A model generated the notes under the pieces. The model did not search any database. It was not told the DNA's origin and was given only the letters and a program-made list of their open reading frames with translations. 64,000 nt of DNA from NCBI RefSeq assembly GCF_001428505.1, contig NZ_LMHU01000001.1, forward strand, positions 202,273 through 266,272. Reading direction: 5' to 3'. Of this stretch, positions 1 to 7,696 are shown piece by piece. Source of the stretch: Terrabacter sp. Root181 (lineage in GTDB: Bacteria; Actinomycetota; Actinomycetes; Actinomycetales; Dermatophilaceae). The position numbers and the translations under genes were made by a program. The number at the start of each line of letters is the position of its first letter. The stretch's first letter is position 1.

Positions 1-618
1 CTCGTCATCAACGGCGTCGACGTGGCGCCCCTCATCGAGGCTGAGCTCGACCGCCGGGACCCCGACCGGCCCAAGATGCGACCGACCGACGCCGCCGGCT
101 ACCGCGAGGCCTGGGACGTCCTCGAGCGGCTCTGGGCCGGCACCGTCGCGCGCGCCCGCACCTTCCCGGCCGACCAGCTGCACGAGCGCGTCGACGGCGA
201 GTGGTCCTTCATCGAGACCCAGCGGCACCTCGTCTTCGCCACCGACGCGTGGGTGTGTCGCGCCCTCCTCGGTGAGCCCGAGCCGTGGGACGCCCTCGAC
301 CTGCCGCACGACGACATGCCCGACAGCCCGCCCGTGCCTCGCGACCGGGACGCGCGCCCCTCGCTCGACGAGGTGCTCGCGCTGCGCGCCGACCGGACGG
401 CGACGGTGCGCCGGGTCGTCGACGGGCTCACCGACGAGGCGCTCGCGGGCACCACCGAGCCCGTCACCGCGCCCGGCTACCCCGAGCCCGAGTCGTATGC
501 CGTGACCCGCATCCTGCGCACCATCCTCAACGAGGAGTGGCAGCACCGCCTCTACGCCGAGCGGGACCTCGACGCCCTCGCCGCCGGCGCGGGCGACCCC
601 GCCCCGGCCACCCACTGA
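1..618 (+). CDS. DinB-family protein, 5' end outside window
   Basis: The frame is open from base 1 (LVINGVDVAPLIEAEL...), so the true start lies upstream and 205 residues are visible. The sequence fits the DinB/DUF664-like four-helix superfamily: helices carry spaced histidines (H in TQRHLVF, H in EWQHRLY) that bind a divalent metal in family members. Many actinobacterial members are annotated only as DinB family proteins, and some are mycothiol- or bacillithiol-dependent transferases; the substrate here is unknown. The stop codon sits inside a 16-bp tandem repeat. It is followed in the same direction by tatA but is not tightly coupled to it. Family call good, function unknown. Confidence 0.75.
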   Translation, partial: LVINGVDVAPLIEAELDRRDPDRPKMRPTDAAGYREAWDVLERLWAGTVARARTFPADQLHERVDGEWSFIETQRHLVFATDAWVCRALLGEPEPWDALDLPHDDMPDSPPVPRDRDARPSLDEVLALRADRTATVRRVVDGLTDEALAGTTEPVTAPGYPEPESYAVTRILRTILNEEWQHRLYAERDLDALAAGAGDPAPATH

Positions 619-651
619 CCCGGCCACCCACTGACCCGGCCACCCCCTGAC
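604..651. repeat. 16-bp tandem repeat x3 across a stop codon
   Basis: Three head-to-tail copies of CCGGCCACCCACTGAC (604-619, 620-635, 636-651; the third has one change). The stop codon of the DinB-like gene (616-618) lies in the first copy, so each copy carries the same in-frame-looking TGA. It looks like replication slippage. Several other short duplications in this window also overlap gene ends. Confidence 0.9.
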
Positions 652-798
652 CCGGCGCTGGCTGACCCGGTCGCCCGGCGACCTCACAGCCGGTTCCCGG
701 CGGTTTCCCACCCACGGCTCCTACACTGCTCCATCACCATGCGTGCGCGGGCGCGTGCAACCGCCGACCCCGCCGACCGCCGAACCCAGGAGGTTCCC

Positions 799-1086
799 GT
801 GGCAGATCTCGGGTGGCCGGAGCTGAGCATCATCGCCCTCGCCGTCGTGCTCCTCTTCGGCTGGAAGCGCATGCCCGACATGGCCCGCAGCCTCGGGCGG
901 TCGGCGCGCATCTTCAAGTCGGAGGTCGACCAGATGCGGACCTCGGCCGACGTCCCTGAGAACCACGTCGGCTCCGCCACGAGCGCCGTCTCCGAGGCGG
1001 ACGACCGCGCGGCCGCCGCCGAGGCCGAGGTCGCCCGGCTGCGTGCCGAGTTCGAGACCCGGAAGCACGCGAGCGGCTCGCACTAG
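799..1086 (+). CDS. tatA: TatA/TatE-type twin-arginine translocase subunit
   Basis: TatA homologue of 95 residues that forms the protein-conducting part of the Tat pathway in the cytoplasmic membrane. GTG 799 is chosen because AGGAGG at 788-793 lies 5 nt upstream; a start at 739 would add a non-conserved, charged extension. Residues 3-20 ([18 protein letters not shown]) are the short transmembrane helix, followed by the hinge [16 protein letters not shown] and the conserved amphipathic segment ending [10 protein letters not shown]. The last 40 residues are a charged, Ala/Glu-rich tail predicted to be helical. TatB usually has a longer tail, so TatA is preferred. No tatC lies nearby. Confidence 0.88.
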   Translation: MADLGWPELSIIALAVVLLFGWKRMPDMARSLGRSARIFKSEVDQMRTSADVPENHVGSATSAVSEADDRAAAAEAEVARLRAEFETRKHASGSH

Positions 1087-1095
1087 TCTGCGACC

Positions 1096-1533
1096 GTGAC
1101 GAGCGACCCCTCCGCCCTCCCCGAGCCCGAGCTCGAGCGCGACACGGAGCCCCACGCCGTGGCCGACACCGAGCCCGCGACCGAGCGCGCGACCGTGGCG
1201 CTCCTCGTCGGCGACGTGCGCACCGAGCCCCTGGACGAGCAGGTCCCCGCCGGGGTGGAGGTGCTCGGCGGAGCGCCGACCGCCGCCGTCACGACTCTCG
1301 CCGAGGTCGCCGGCGCCGAGGTCGGCGTCTGGGAGATGAGCCCCGGCACGGTCACGGACGTCGAGGCCGATGAGGTCTTCGTCGTGCTCTCCGGCCGGGC
1401 CGCGCTCGCGGTCGAGGGCGGTGCGACGCTCGAGCTCGGACCCGGCTCCGTCGTGCGGTTGCCCGAGGGTGCGCGCACGGTGTGGACGGTCACCGAGACG
1501 CTCCGCAAGATCTACGTCACGCCCCGCGCCTGA
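1096..1533 (+). CDS. Cupin-fold (EutQ/DUF861-like) protein
   Basis: 145 residues from GTG 1096, only 9 nt after the tatA stop and so possibly cotranscribed. After an acidic, low-complexity N-terminus (residues 1-40) comes a single small cupin domain: VWEMSPGTVTDVEADEVFVVLSGRAAL followed by LELGPGSVVRLPEGARTVWTV. This is the pattern of Cupin_3 proteins such as EutQ and ureidoglycolate-lyase relatives. The first motif lacks the usual His pair, so metal binding is doubtful. It ends tail-to-tail with the rimK gene, and a shared hairpin covers both stops. Substrate unknown. Confidence 0.75.
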   Translation: MTSDPSALPEPELERDTEPHAVADTEPATERATVALLVGDVRTEPLDEQVPAGVEVLGGAPTAAVTTLAEVAGAEVGVWEMSPGTVTDVEADEVFVVLSGRAALAVEGGATLELGPGSVVRLPEGARTVWTVTETLRKIYVTPRA

Positions 1534-1560
1534 CGGCATACGCCATCGGTCGCCCGTCAG
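1530..1560. terminator. Hairpin shared by convergent cupin and rimK genes
   Basis: Arms CTGACGG (1530-1536) and CCGTCAG (1554-1560) pair perfectly around a 17-nt loop. The stem contains the stop codons of both convergent genes (1531-1533 and 1557-1559), so it could end transcription in both directions. The loop carries one copy of the dispersed GGCATACG motif. Confidence 0.55.
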
Positions 1561-2750
1561 GCGACGGTGTGGATCGGGTCGTTCGGCAGCCGGCGCACCT
1601 TGGCGCGGCGGCGACGCCGCTCCGGGATCATCGAGCGCATCTCCTCGAGGCGGCCGAAGCACAGCAGCCGGTCCTCGGCCTCGAGCACGACGCGGCGCCG
1701 CGGGTTGGGGACGACGCTCGTGCCGCGGTGCAGGGTGAGCACCTGCAGGTCGCGCTCCTCGAGCCCCGAGTCGCCGATCGTCTTGCCGATGATGTCGGCG
1801 CCGGCGTGCACGACGAGCTCGGCGACGCCGTAGCCCGTCGAGACCGTGAGCCGCTGGCGCACGTCGATCTCGGGGAAGGCGACCTGGCCGGCGATGTGGT
1901 CGATGATCGCGCCGGCGACATCGAGCTTCGTCGCCGTCTCGATGCCCTCGAGACCGGGGGAGGAGTTGACCTCCATGACGAGGGGGCCGTCGTTGCCCTC
2001 GAGCATGTCGACGCCGGCGACGCGCAGGCCCATGATCTGCGCCGAACGCACGGCCGCCTGCTCGTACTCCGGCGTCAGCTCGACCGCCTCGACGGTGCCG
2101 CCGCGGTGGACGTTGGAGCGGAACTCGTCGCCGCTGGCCCGTCGCCGCATCGCGGCGACGACGCGGTCACCGACGACGAGCGCGCGGATGTCACGGCCCC
2201 GGCTCTCGGTGACGAAGCTCTGGATGAGGACGTTCTGCTTCGTGCTGTGCAGCGTCTCGATGATCGCCTCGGCGATCTTGATGTCGGGCGCGAGGATGAC
2301 CCCGATGCCCTGCGTGCCCTCGAGCAGCTTGATGACGACGGGCGCGCCGCCGACGCGCTCGATGGCCGGCATGACGTCGGCGCGGTTGCGCACGAACGTC
2401 GTCGCGGGCATGCCGATGTTGTGGCGCGACAGGATCTGCGCGGCGCGGAGCTTGTCGCGCGCGTTGGAGATGCCGTTCGCGGTGTTCGGCGTGTAGACGT
2501 CCATCTGCTCGAACTGCCGCACGACGGCCGTGCCGAAGTAGGTGATCGAGTTGCCGATGCGCGGCAGCACCGCGTCGTAGTCGGAGATCGGGCGCCCGCG
2601 GAACTGCAGGTCGGGCTCCGGGCCCGAGAGGTCGATGGCGAAACGGAGCGTGTTGAGCACCCTCACCTGGTGCCCGCGGTCGAGCGCTGCGGTGCGGAGA
2701 CGCTGCGTCGAGTAGGCACGCGGCGCGCGCGAGAGGATCGCGAGTTTCAT
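1557..2750 (-). CDS. rimK: RimK-type ATP-grasp ligase fused to an RCK_C domain
   Basis: ATP-grasp ligase related to RimK, which adds glutamate to the C-terminus of ribosomal protein S6. Residues about 1-295 match RimK: substrate-binding N-domain, VVIKLLEGTQGIGV (ATP-grasp phosphate loop), then VVGDRVVAAMRRRA and VMEVNSSPGLEGIE (metal-binding region). From about residue 300 a TrkA-C/RCK_C-like domain follows (GYGVAELVVHAGADIIGK...RLLCFGRLEEM), making 397 residues against about 300 for RimK. ATG 2750 (MKLAILSR) is used; a TTG five codons upstream is possible. It starts back-to-back with a RimK-associated protease gene, the usual partner. The target protein is not known. Confidence 0.85.
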   Translation of the reverse strand: MKLAILSRAPRAYSTQRLRTAALDRGHQVRVLNTLRFAIDLSGPEPDLQFRGRPISDYDAVLPRIGNSITYFGTAVVRQFEQMDVYTPNTANGISNARDKLRAAQILSRHNIGMPATTFVRNRADVMPAIERVGGAPVVIKLLEGTQGIGVILAPDIKIAEAIIETLHSTKQNVLIQSFVTESRGRDIRALVVGDRVVAAMRRRASGDEFRSNVHRGGTVEAVELTPEYEQAAVRSAQIMGLRVAGVDMLEGNDGPLVMEVNSSPGLEGIETATKLDVAGAIIDHIAGQVAFPEIDVRQRLTVSTGYGVAELVVHAGADIIGKTIGDSGLEERDLQVLTLHRGTSVVPNPRRRVVLEAEDRLLCFGRLEEMRSMIPERRRRRAKVRRLPNDPIHTVA

Positions 2751-2774
2751 GCAGGGTCCTGCCAAGATGGGCGG

Positions 2775-3251
2775 GTGTCTGGGCCGGCCTATTCAAGCAC
2801 TCCCGTCGGGTGGAGGGAGTGGGTCGGCATGCCTGCGATCGGCCTGCCGTGGCTCAAGGCCAAGATCGACACCGGTGCTCGCACCTCGTCGCTGCACGCC
2901 GAGGACGTCGTGGAGTTCGACCGCGACGGCGAGCCGTGGGTGCGCTTCACGGTGCACCCCTGGCAGGACGCCACCGACGACGCCCACACCATCGAGTGCC
3001 CGGTCCACGACCGACGCAGCGTGCGCAGCTCGTCGGGGCACGTGACCAAGCGCCTCGTCGTGCGGCTCGACCTCGCGCTCGCCGGCCGCACGGTCCCCGC
3101 AGAGGTGACGCTGAGCAAGCGTGACCGGATGGGCTTCCGGATGCTCGTCGGTCGGGAGGCGCTGCGCCAGGGCTACGTCGTCGACCCCTCGCGGTCGTAT
3201 GCCGGCGGCAAGCCCCCCAAGGACGTCCGGCGCCGCAACCGCGGTCGCTGA
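2775..3251 (+). CDS. RimK-associated pepsin-like zinc/aspartic protease
   Basis: Small protein (158 residues) of the family annotated as ATP-dependent zinc protease or RimB-like, found next to rimK and thought to process glutamylated targets. The retropepsin-like signature KIDTGARTSSLHA is near the N-terminus, and RMLVGREAL matches the second conserved block. GTG 2775 gives the typical start TPVGWREWVGMPAIGLP; ATG 2829 would cut off the conserved first strand. Only 24 nt separate this start from the rimK start, and CAAGAT at 2763-2768 is well placed as a -10 box for a leaderless mRNA. The 3' end overlaps the convergent MFS gene by 79 nt. Confidence 0.82.
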   Translation: MSGPAYSSTPVGWREWVGMPAIGLPWLKAKIDTGARTSSLHAEDVVEFDRDGEPWVRFTVHPWQDATDDAHTIECPVHDRRSVRSSSGHVTKRLVVRLDLALAGRTVPAEVTLSKRDRMGFRMLVGREALRQGYVVDPSRSYAGGKPPKDVRRRNRGR

Positions 3252-4465
3252 CCCGCGCGCACGACGGCGGTCGCGAGCAGGGCGAGTGCTGCGGCACCGA
3301 ACGGCGCTCCCGGGCCGTATGCCGTCCCGAGCGTCGTGAGGACGACCGGCGCGACCGACGTGGCGAGTCCCCACGTCAGTCCCAGCACGGCGAGGTAGGT
3401 GCCGCGGGACCCCTCAGGTGCCAGGGTGCCGGCGCGGGCCATCGTCGTCGCGATGACGAGGAGGCCGCCGACGTCGAAGGCGACGAGGCCGAGGGCGAGC
3501 GTCGCGGGGTGGACGGCGAGTGCGATCGTCGCGAGACCGGCCGAGGCGACCACCTCGCCGACGAGCAGGACACCGGCGTCGTCTGTGCGGCGGCGCAGTG
3601 CAGCGGCGAGCCACGCGCCGGGGACGCTGGCTGCGGCGCCGGCGGCGAGGACCCAGCCCGTGACGGCCGGGGCCAGACCGCGCTGCTCGACGAGGAGCGG
3701 CACCCCGAGCACGACGACCATCGTCACGGTGGCGGCGACGGTCCCGAAGGCGACGACCGGGCGCAGGCGCCGGTCCTGGAGCGCTGCGGCCCACCGAGCG
3801 CGGGCGACGGGCGTGATGCGGTGGCGTGGGCGTGGGCGTGGGGAGGTGCCCACTCGACGTGAGTCCTCGTTGACCGGGCGGTTCTCCACCGAGAAGGTGG
3901 CGTGGGGGATGCGGCGGGCGACGAGGGCGGCGCAGGCGAGGCAGGTCGCCGCGTCGACGACGAACAGCCACCGCAGGCCGGCGCCCGAGACGGCGGCCGC
4001 GACCAGCCCGGCGAGGACGCCCGCGACCGCGAGGGAGGCGTTGAGCGCGGAGTAGGCGAAAGCGCGGGCATCCTCGGGCACGAGATCGGAGACGAGCGCC
4101 TGCGTCGGCGGCTCGACGACCTCGTACGCCAGCCCGAGGAGCACGGCGCCGAGGAGGGCCCAGGCGAAGCCCGGTGCCATGGCGATGACGAGCTGGGCGA
4201 CCGCGCAGCCGACGAGGCCGAGGAGCATCGTCGACCGGTGGCCCCAGGCGTCGGTGAGGTGACCGCCGACGATGCGCGAGGGGATCGTCGCGACGCCGAA
4301 GCAGGTGAGGACCAGCGCGGTCTCGGCGGCCCCTGATCCGAGGTCGCGGACGAGGAGCACACCGAGGAAGGCCATCGAGAAGCCGCCGAGCCGGTTGACG
4401 CACCGGGCGAGGATGAGCAGGCGCAGCTGGGGCGGCAGTGCGGTCGCCTCGCGGTGGCTCCTCAC
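3173..4465 (-). CDS. MFS transporter (drug-export type)
   Basis: 430-residue major facilitator protein with about 12 hydrophobic segments and a central loop (residues 185-225, Arg/Pro-rich) between two six-helix halves. The motif-A region reads GGHLTDAWGHRSTMLLGLVG. GTG 4465 is supported by AGGAG 7 nt upstream. The last 26 residues are hydrophilic, and the gene overlaps the convergent protease gene by 79 nt, so the extra tail may be recent. It is divergent from a CGNR-type regulator gene, which suggests control by that protein. Substrate unknown; efflux is an inference from the family. Confidence 0.85.
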   Translation of the reverse strand: MRSHREATALPPQLRLLILARCVNRLGGFSMAFLGVLLVRDLGSGAAETALVLTCFGVATIPSRIVGGHLTDAWGHRSTMLLGLVGCAVAQLVIAMAPGFAWALLGAVLLGLAYEVVEPPTQALVSDLVPEDARAFAYSALNASLAVAGVLAGLVAAAVSGAGLRWLFVVDAATCLACAALVARRIPHATFSVENRPVNEDSRRVGTSPRPRPRHRITPVARARWAAALQDRRLRPVVAFGTVAATVTMVVVLGVPLLVEQRGLAPAVTGWVLAAGAAASVPGAWLAAALRRRTDDAGVLLVGEVVASAGLATIALAVHPATLALGLVAFDVGGLLVIATTMARAGTLAPEGSRGTYLAVLGLTWGLATSVAPVVLTTLGTAYGPGAPFGAAALALLATAVVRAGQRPRLRRRTSLGGLPPAYDREGSTT

Positions 4466-4475
4466 TCGGATCTCC

Positions 4476-4503
4476 TGACTGTCGAACTAGACTTTGGCAG
4501 TCA
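4476..4503. promoter_or_regulatory. Inverted repeat in MFS/CGNR divergent promoter region
   Basis: TGACTG (4476-4481) and CAGTCA (4498-4503) form a 6-bp inverted repeat with 16 nt between the arms, enclosing GTC-N6-GAC at 4481-4492. It lies in the 69-nt region between the divergent MFS and CGNR genes and is a candidate operator for the CGNR protein. No binding data; inference from position. Confidence 0.4.
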
Positions 4504-4534
4504 CGAGACTATGAAGGAGGAGGTGACTGGTCAA

Positions 4535-5101
4535 GTGCGTTTCGACAGTCATGTCGAGCGGCTGCTCGACGCGACGGTGGCACTCGTCAACCTCGCGAGC
4601 CCCGGCGAGGCCCACGGGACGGCCTACGAACCCCCGACGGGGGACGACCTCGTGCGCGGCGTGGCCGACGCGACCTCGTCACCCGAGCGGCGCTCGCGGC
4701 CGACATCCGCCGAGGCCGGCGCTCTCCTCACTGTCGTGCCGCAGGTCCGGGACGTCTTCGAGGCGGCGGAGCGCGACGACCTCGCGGCTGCGGCCTCGGT
4801 CGTCAACGACCTGCTCGCTGCGACGGGCGCCCGTCCGCGGCTCGACCCCGACGACGAGGGCCGCTACCAGCTGCACTTCCACGGTCCCGACGACGGCTTC
4901 GTACGCGGCTGGCAGGCGGGTCTCGCCTCGGGCCTGGCCATGGCGGTCGGCAGTGACCTCGGCGGCCGCCTGGGGGTGTGTGCGGCGCCGGTGTGCGACC
5001 GCGTCTACGTCGACGGGTCGAAGAACGGCACCCGGCGCTTCTGCTCGGCGCGCTGCCAGAGCCGTGTCAAGGCCGCCGCCCACCGCGCCCGCACCCGCTG
5101 A
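4535..5101 (+). CDS. ABATE/CGNR zinc-finger transcriptional regulator
   Basis: Protein of 188 residues with the two-part build of CGNR regulators. The N-terminal stress-sensing ABATE-like domain (from FDSHVERLLDATVALVNL) is followed by a C-terminal zinc finger with four cysteines (CAAPVCDRVYVDGS...RFCSARC). The family-defining C-G-N-R is C-Q-S-R here, a variant; the following basic helix RVKAAAHRARTR is kept. GTG 4535 is chosen because homologues begin at this point and AAGGAGGAGG (4513-4522) precedes it; GTG 4523 or ATG 4511 are alternatives. Divergent from the MFS gene, which it probably regulates. Confidence 0.78.
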   Translation: MRFDSHVERLLDATVALVNLASPGEAHGTAYEPPTGDDLVRGVADATSSPERRSRPTSAEAGALLTVVPQVRDVFEAAERDDLAAAASVVNDLLAATGARPRLDPDDEGRYQLHFHGPDDGFVRGWQAGLASGLAMAVGSDLGGRLGVCAAPVCDRVYVDGSKNGTRRFCSARCQSRVKAAAHRARTR

Positions 5102-5103
5102 AC

Positions 5104-5121
5104 CCCGCCCCGCTCGGCGGG
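5104..5121. terminator. GC-rich hairpin between convergent genes
   Basis: CCCGCC (5104-5109), a 6-nt loop, and GGCGGG (5116-5121), starting 3 nt after the stop of the CGNR gene and 11 nt before the stop of the convergent epimerase gene. There is no U-tract, as usual in actinobacteria. Confidence 0.5.
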
Positions 5122-5131
5122 AGGGGATCTC

Positions 5132-6151
5132 TCAGGTCGTGGTCGTGGTCGCGGTGGTGGTGGCGGCGTCGTGGGCGGCCCAGAGGCGGGCCTCGGCGGC
5201 GGCGTCCATGGGACCTCCGCCACGGTTGGTCGGGCGTTCGGGCAGCCCCTCGCGCTCGAGCCACGCCCACGTGTCGGCGACGGTCTCGGGCATCGGCCGG
5301 CAGCGCAGGCCGGCCGCCGCGGCCGCCGAGGTGTCGAGCGCGTGCAGGCCGGCGAGCTCGCCCGTCGGCGGGACCCAGATCGGCAGCTCGGTCCAGGGCT
5401 GGACGCCGGCCGCCTCGACCGTCTCCGGGTCGAGCCAGACGAGCTCGGCATCACTCGCCGTCACGGCACGCACCTCGTCGAGCAGGGCGCCGATCGTCGT
5501 GTGGCCGGGCTCGCTCACCATGTTGAAGGTGCCGACCGCCCGTGACCCGAGCACCCAGTCCGCGATGTCGCGGCAGTCGACGTACTGCAACGGCCGGTCA
5601 TACGGACCCGGTGCGGGCACGCGCCCACCGGCGGCGATCCGCTTGAGCCAGAACGGCATCCGGCCGACCATCTCGTACGGGCCGAGGATGAGCCCGGCGC
5701 GGGCGATCGCCACGTCGCCGTCGAACTCCGCGAGCGCGGCGAGCTCGCCCCCGCGCTTGGCCGCGGCGTAGTCCGAGCCGTCGGTCGACGACGGGTCGCC
5801 CTCGACGACCGGCGCGCCCTCGTCGGAACCCACCGCGATCGGCCACGTGTAGACGGAGCACGACGAGACGTACGTGTAGTGCGGGGCGCGTCCGCTCAGC
5901 AGCCGGGCCGACGTCTGCACCGCGACCGGCTCGGCCGACCACGTGTCGAACACGGCGTCCCACTCGTCGTCGCCCAGCGCGGTGCGCAGGGCCCGGGGGT
6001 CGAGGCGGTCGGCGTGCCGCGCCTCGGCGCCCTCGACGGGCGTGCCGCTGACGCCGCGGGTCACCGTGGTGACCTCGTCGCCGCGGGCGAGGGCGGCCTC
6101 GACGAACGCGCGACCGACGTGGTGGGTGCCTCCGAGCACGAGCAGTCTCAT
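5132..6151 (-). CDS. NAD-dependent epimerase/dehydratase-like protein
   Basis: 339 residues, extended SDR fold. The N-terminal Rossmann motif is MRLLVLGGTHHVGRAF, the G-G-T-x-x-V/I-G form seen in the isoflavone-reductase/epimerase group. The catalytic region is degenerate: YVSSCSVYTW is followed by DYAAAKRGGE, giving a Y-x-x-x-K. Residues 200-230 (YDRPLQYVDCRDIADWVLG) match the substrate-domain region of reductases of this type. ATG 6151 is used. The C-terminus is a run of Ala and Thr (AATTTATTTTT) encoded by a GTGGTC-like simple repeat, probably a slippage product. Substrate unknown. Confidence 0.8.
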   Translation of the reverse strand: MRLLVLGGTHHVGRAFVEAALARGDEVTTVTRGVSGTPVEGAEARHADRLDPRALRTALGDDEWDAVFDTWSAEPVAVQTSARLLSGRAPHYTYVSSCSVYTWPIAVGSDEGAPVVEGDPSSTDGSDYAAAKRGGELAALAEFDGDVAIARAGLILGPYEMVGRMPFWLKRIAAGGRVPAPGPYDRPLQYVDCRDIADWVLGSRAVGTFNMVSEPGHTTIGALLDEVRAVTASDAELVWLDPETVEAAGVQPWTELPIWVPPTGELAGLHALDTSAAAAAGLRCRPMPETVADTWAWLEREGLPERPTNRGGGPMDAAAEARLWAAHDAATTTATTTTT

Positions 6152-6238
6152 GGGCACGATCCTCGCCCGGACGCGCCGCGACGCCAAGGCCCCTTCGCTG
6201 TCGACGTAAGGCCGTCCAGCGGCTGGTGCGGTGCAGCC

Positions 6239-6676
6239 CTACTCCCAGTCGGCGATGCGGGCCGTCGCCGTGCGGCCCTCCGTGAGGTCGGCGACGTGCT
6301 GCGAGAAGCGCGGGCACGCGACGATGTCGTGCGCCCGGCAGCGCAGCGCGTGCTCGGTCATCTCGCGCGAGCGGTCGATGGACCGCGCCCGCTCGTCGAG
6401 GTCGCGCAGGTGGGCCTCGAGCACCTCGTGTCGACCGGCCGCCTCGCCGTCGAGCAGCACGCCGATCTGCTCGAGCGTCATCCCGGCCGCCTTGTTGCGC
6501 AGGATGACCGCGACCCGCACGAGGTCGGTGCGTCCGTAGCGCCGGTAGCCGGACCCGTCGCGCGCCGGGGTCAGCAGCCCGAACGTCTCCCAGTGCCGCA
6601 GCACGTTCGTCGGCAGGTCGAAACGCGCCGCCAGCTCACCGACGGTCCACGTCTCGTCACGCTGCCTTGCCTTCAT
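6239..6676 (-). CDS. MerR-family transcriptional regulator
   Basis: 145 residues. Winged-helix DNA-binding domain at residues 9-75 (TVGELAARFDLPTNVLRHWETFGLLTP...GYRRYGRTDLVRVAVILRNKAAGMTLEQIGVLL), then a coiled-coil dimer helix and a short effector part with two cysteines (LRCRAHDIVACPRF). Two cysteines at such spacing can sense metals or redox state in MerR proteins, but the ligand cannot be told from sequence. ATG 6676 lies inside a perfect inverted repeat (6670-6689), consistent with autoregulation. Divergent from an FAD-disulfide-type oxidoreductase gene that it probably controls. Confidence 0.88.
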   Translation of the reverse strand: MKARQRDETWTVGELAARFDLPTNVLRHWETFGLLTPARDGSGYRRYGRTDLVRVAVILRNKAAGMTLEQIGVLLDGEAAGRHEVLEAHLRDLDERARSIDRSREMTEHALRCRAHDIVACPRFSQHVADLTEGRTATARIADWE

Positions 6677-6689
6677 GTCCACATGAAGG
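6670..6689. promoter_or_regulatory. MerR-type operator with promoter for the flavoenzyme
   Basis: CCTTCATGT (6670-6678), CC, ACATGAAGG (6681-6689): perfect 9-bp arms with a 2-nt centre, overlapping the start codon of the MerR gene. On the + strand the dyad sits between a possible -35 TTGCCT (6667-6672) and -10 TACACG (6690-6695), 17 nt apart. A dyad inside the -35/-10 spacer is the usual MerR layout, here pointing at the flavoenzyme gene at 6781. Confidence 0.6.
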
Positions 6690-6733
6690 TACACGCTGGA
6701 TCGCAACAGGCACAGAGCCGCCCGGGACCGACC

Positions 6734-6766
6734 GCCGGACAACTGCCGGACAACCGCCGGACAACC
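6734..6766. repeat. Three 11-bp direct repeats upstream of flavoenzyme gene
   Basis: GCCGGACAACT, GCCGGACAACC and GCCGGACAACC run without gaps (6734-6744, 6745-6755, 6756-6766), ending 14 nt before ATG 6781. The 11-bp period is close to one helical turn, so copies face the same side of DNA. This may be a second protein-binding site, or a slippage repeat within the leader. Confidence 0.8.
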
Positions 6767-6780
6767 GCAAGGAGCCACTC

Positions 6781-7677
6781 ATGCACACCGACGTCGCCGT
6801 CATCGGCGGAGGCCCCGCCGGCCTCCAGGCCGCCCTCACCCTCGGCCGCATCCACCGAGACGCCGTCCTCTTCGACGACGGGACCTACCGCAACGCCACC
6901 GTCAGCCACATGCACAACGTCGTCGCGCACGACGGGACCCCGCCGGCGGACTTCCGCGCCGACGCGCGCAGGCAGCTCACGGCATACGACACCGTGAGCG
7001 TGCGGGAGGAGCGCGTCGCGTCGATCGAGGAGGTCGACGGGAGCTTCCTCCTACATGCGGCCGACGGCACGACCGTGACGGCGTATGCCGTCGTGCTCGC
7101 CACCGGGGTCCGTGACACGCTGCCGCCGGTGCCCGGGCTCGACCCGCTCTGGGGCGACCTCGTCGCGCACTGCCCCTTCTGCCACGGGCACGAGCTCAGC
7201 GGTCAGCGCGTCGGCATCCTCGGCGCCGCGAACGCGCCCCACCTGTCGGCGCTGCTCGGGCGCATCGCGTCCGAGCTCGTCGTGCTCGCCGACGGTGCGG
7301 ACGTGCCGGACGGCCTTCCGGCGGTGGCGATCGTGCGCACCGAGCGGGTCGTCGCGGTCGAACGGCACGACGGGGGCGTACGCGTGGTGCTCGAAGGCGT
7401 CGACGGTGAGCAGGTGCACGAGCAGGTCGCAGGCCTCTTCGTGAAGCCGGAGCTCCACCAGTCGGCACCGTTCGCCGAGCAGCTGGGACTCGAGCTCAAC
7501 CCGTCCGGGGCGGTCCGCGTCGACGAGTTCGGCCGGTCGAGCCGCGAGCGCGTCTTCTGCGCGGGCGACATGGCGCACCTCCCGGCCTACCCGATGCCGA
7601 TGTCCTCGGTCGTGTCGTCGATGGCCGCCGGCCAGCTCGCGGCCTCGGCGGCGATCATGGCGTTGCTGTCGCGCTGA
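6781..7677 (+). CDS. Thioredoxin-reductase-like FAD/NAD(P) oxidoreductase
   Basis: 298 residues, two-dinucleotide-fold flavoprotein. N-terminal FAD motif VAVIGGGPAGLQAALTLGR, a CxxC pair at residues 131-134 (HCPFCHG) in the position of the redox-active disulfide of thioredoxin reductases, then GQRVGILGAANAPH where a standard NADPH motif would be, and the FAD-binding block VFCAGDMAHLP near the end. The second nucleotide motif departs from GxGxxA. ATG 6781 follows AAGGAG. No thioredoxin gene is adjacent, so the partner is unknown. Likely activated by the divergent MerR regulator. Confidence 0.85.
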   Translation: MHTDVAVIGGGPAGLQAALTLGRIHRDAVLFDDGTYRNATVSHMHNVVAHDGTPPADFRADARRQLTAYDTVSVREERVASIEEVDGSFLLHAADGTTVTAYAVVLATGVRDTLPPVPGLDPLWGDLVAHCPFCHGHELSGQRVGILGAANAPHLSALLGRIASELVVLADGADVPDGLPAVAIVRTERVVAVERHDGGVRVVLEGVDGEQVHEQVAGLFVKPELHQSAPFAEQLGLELNPSGAVRVDEFGRSSRERVFCAGDMAHLPAYPMPMSSVVSSMAAGQLAASAAIMALLSR

Positions 7678-7696
7678 GGTCTGGCAAGGTGGGGCT

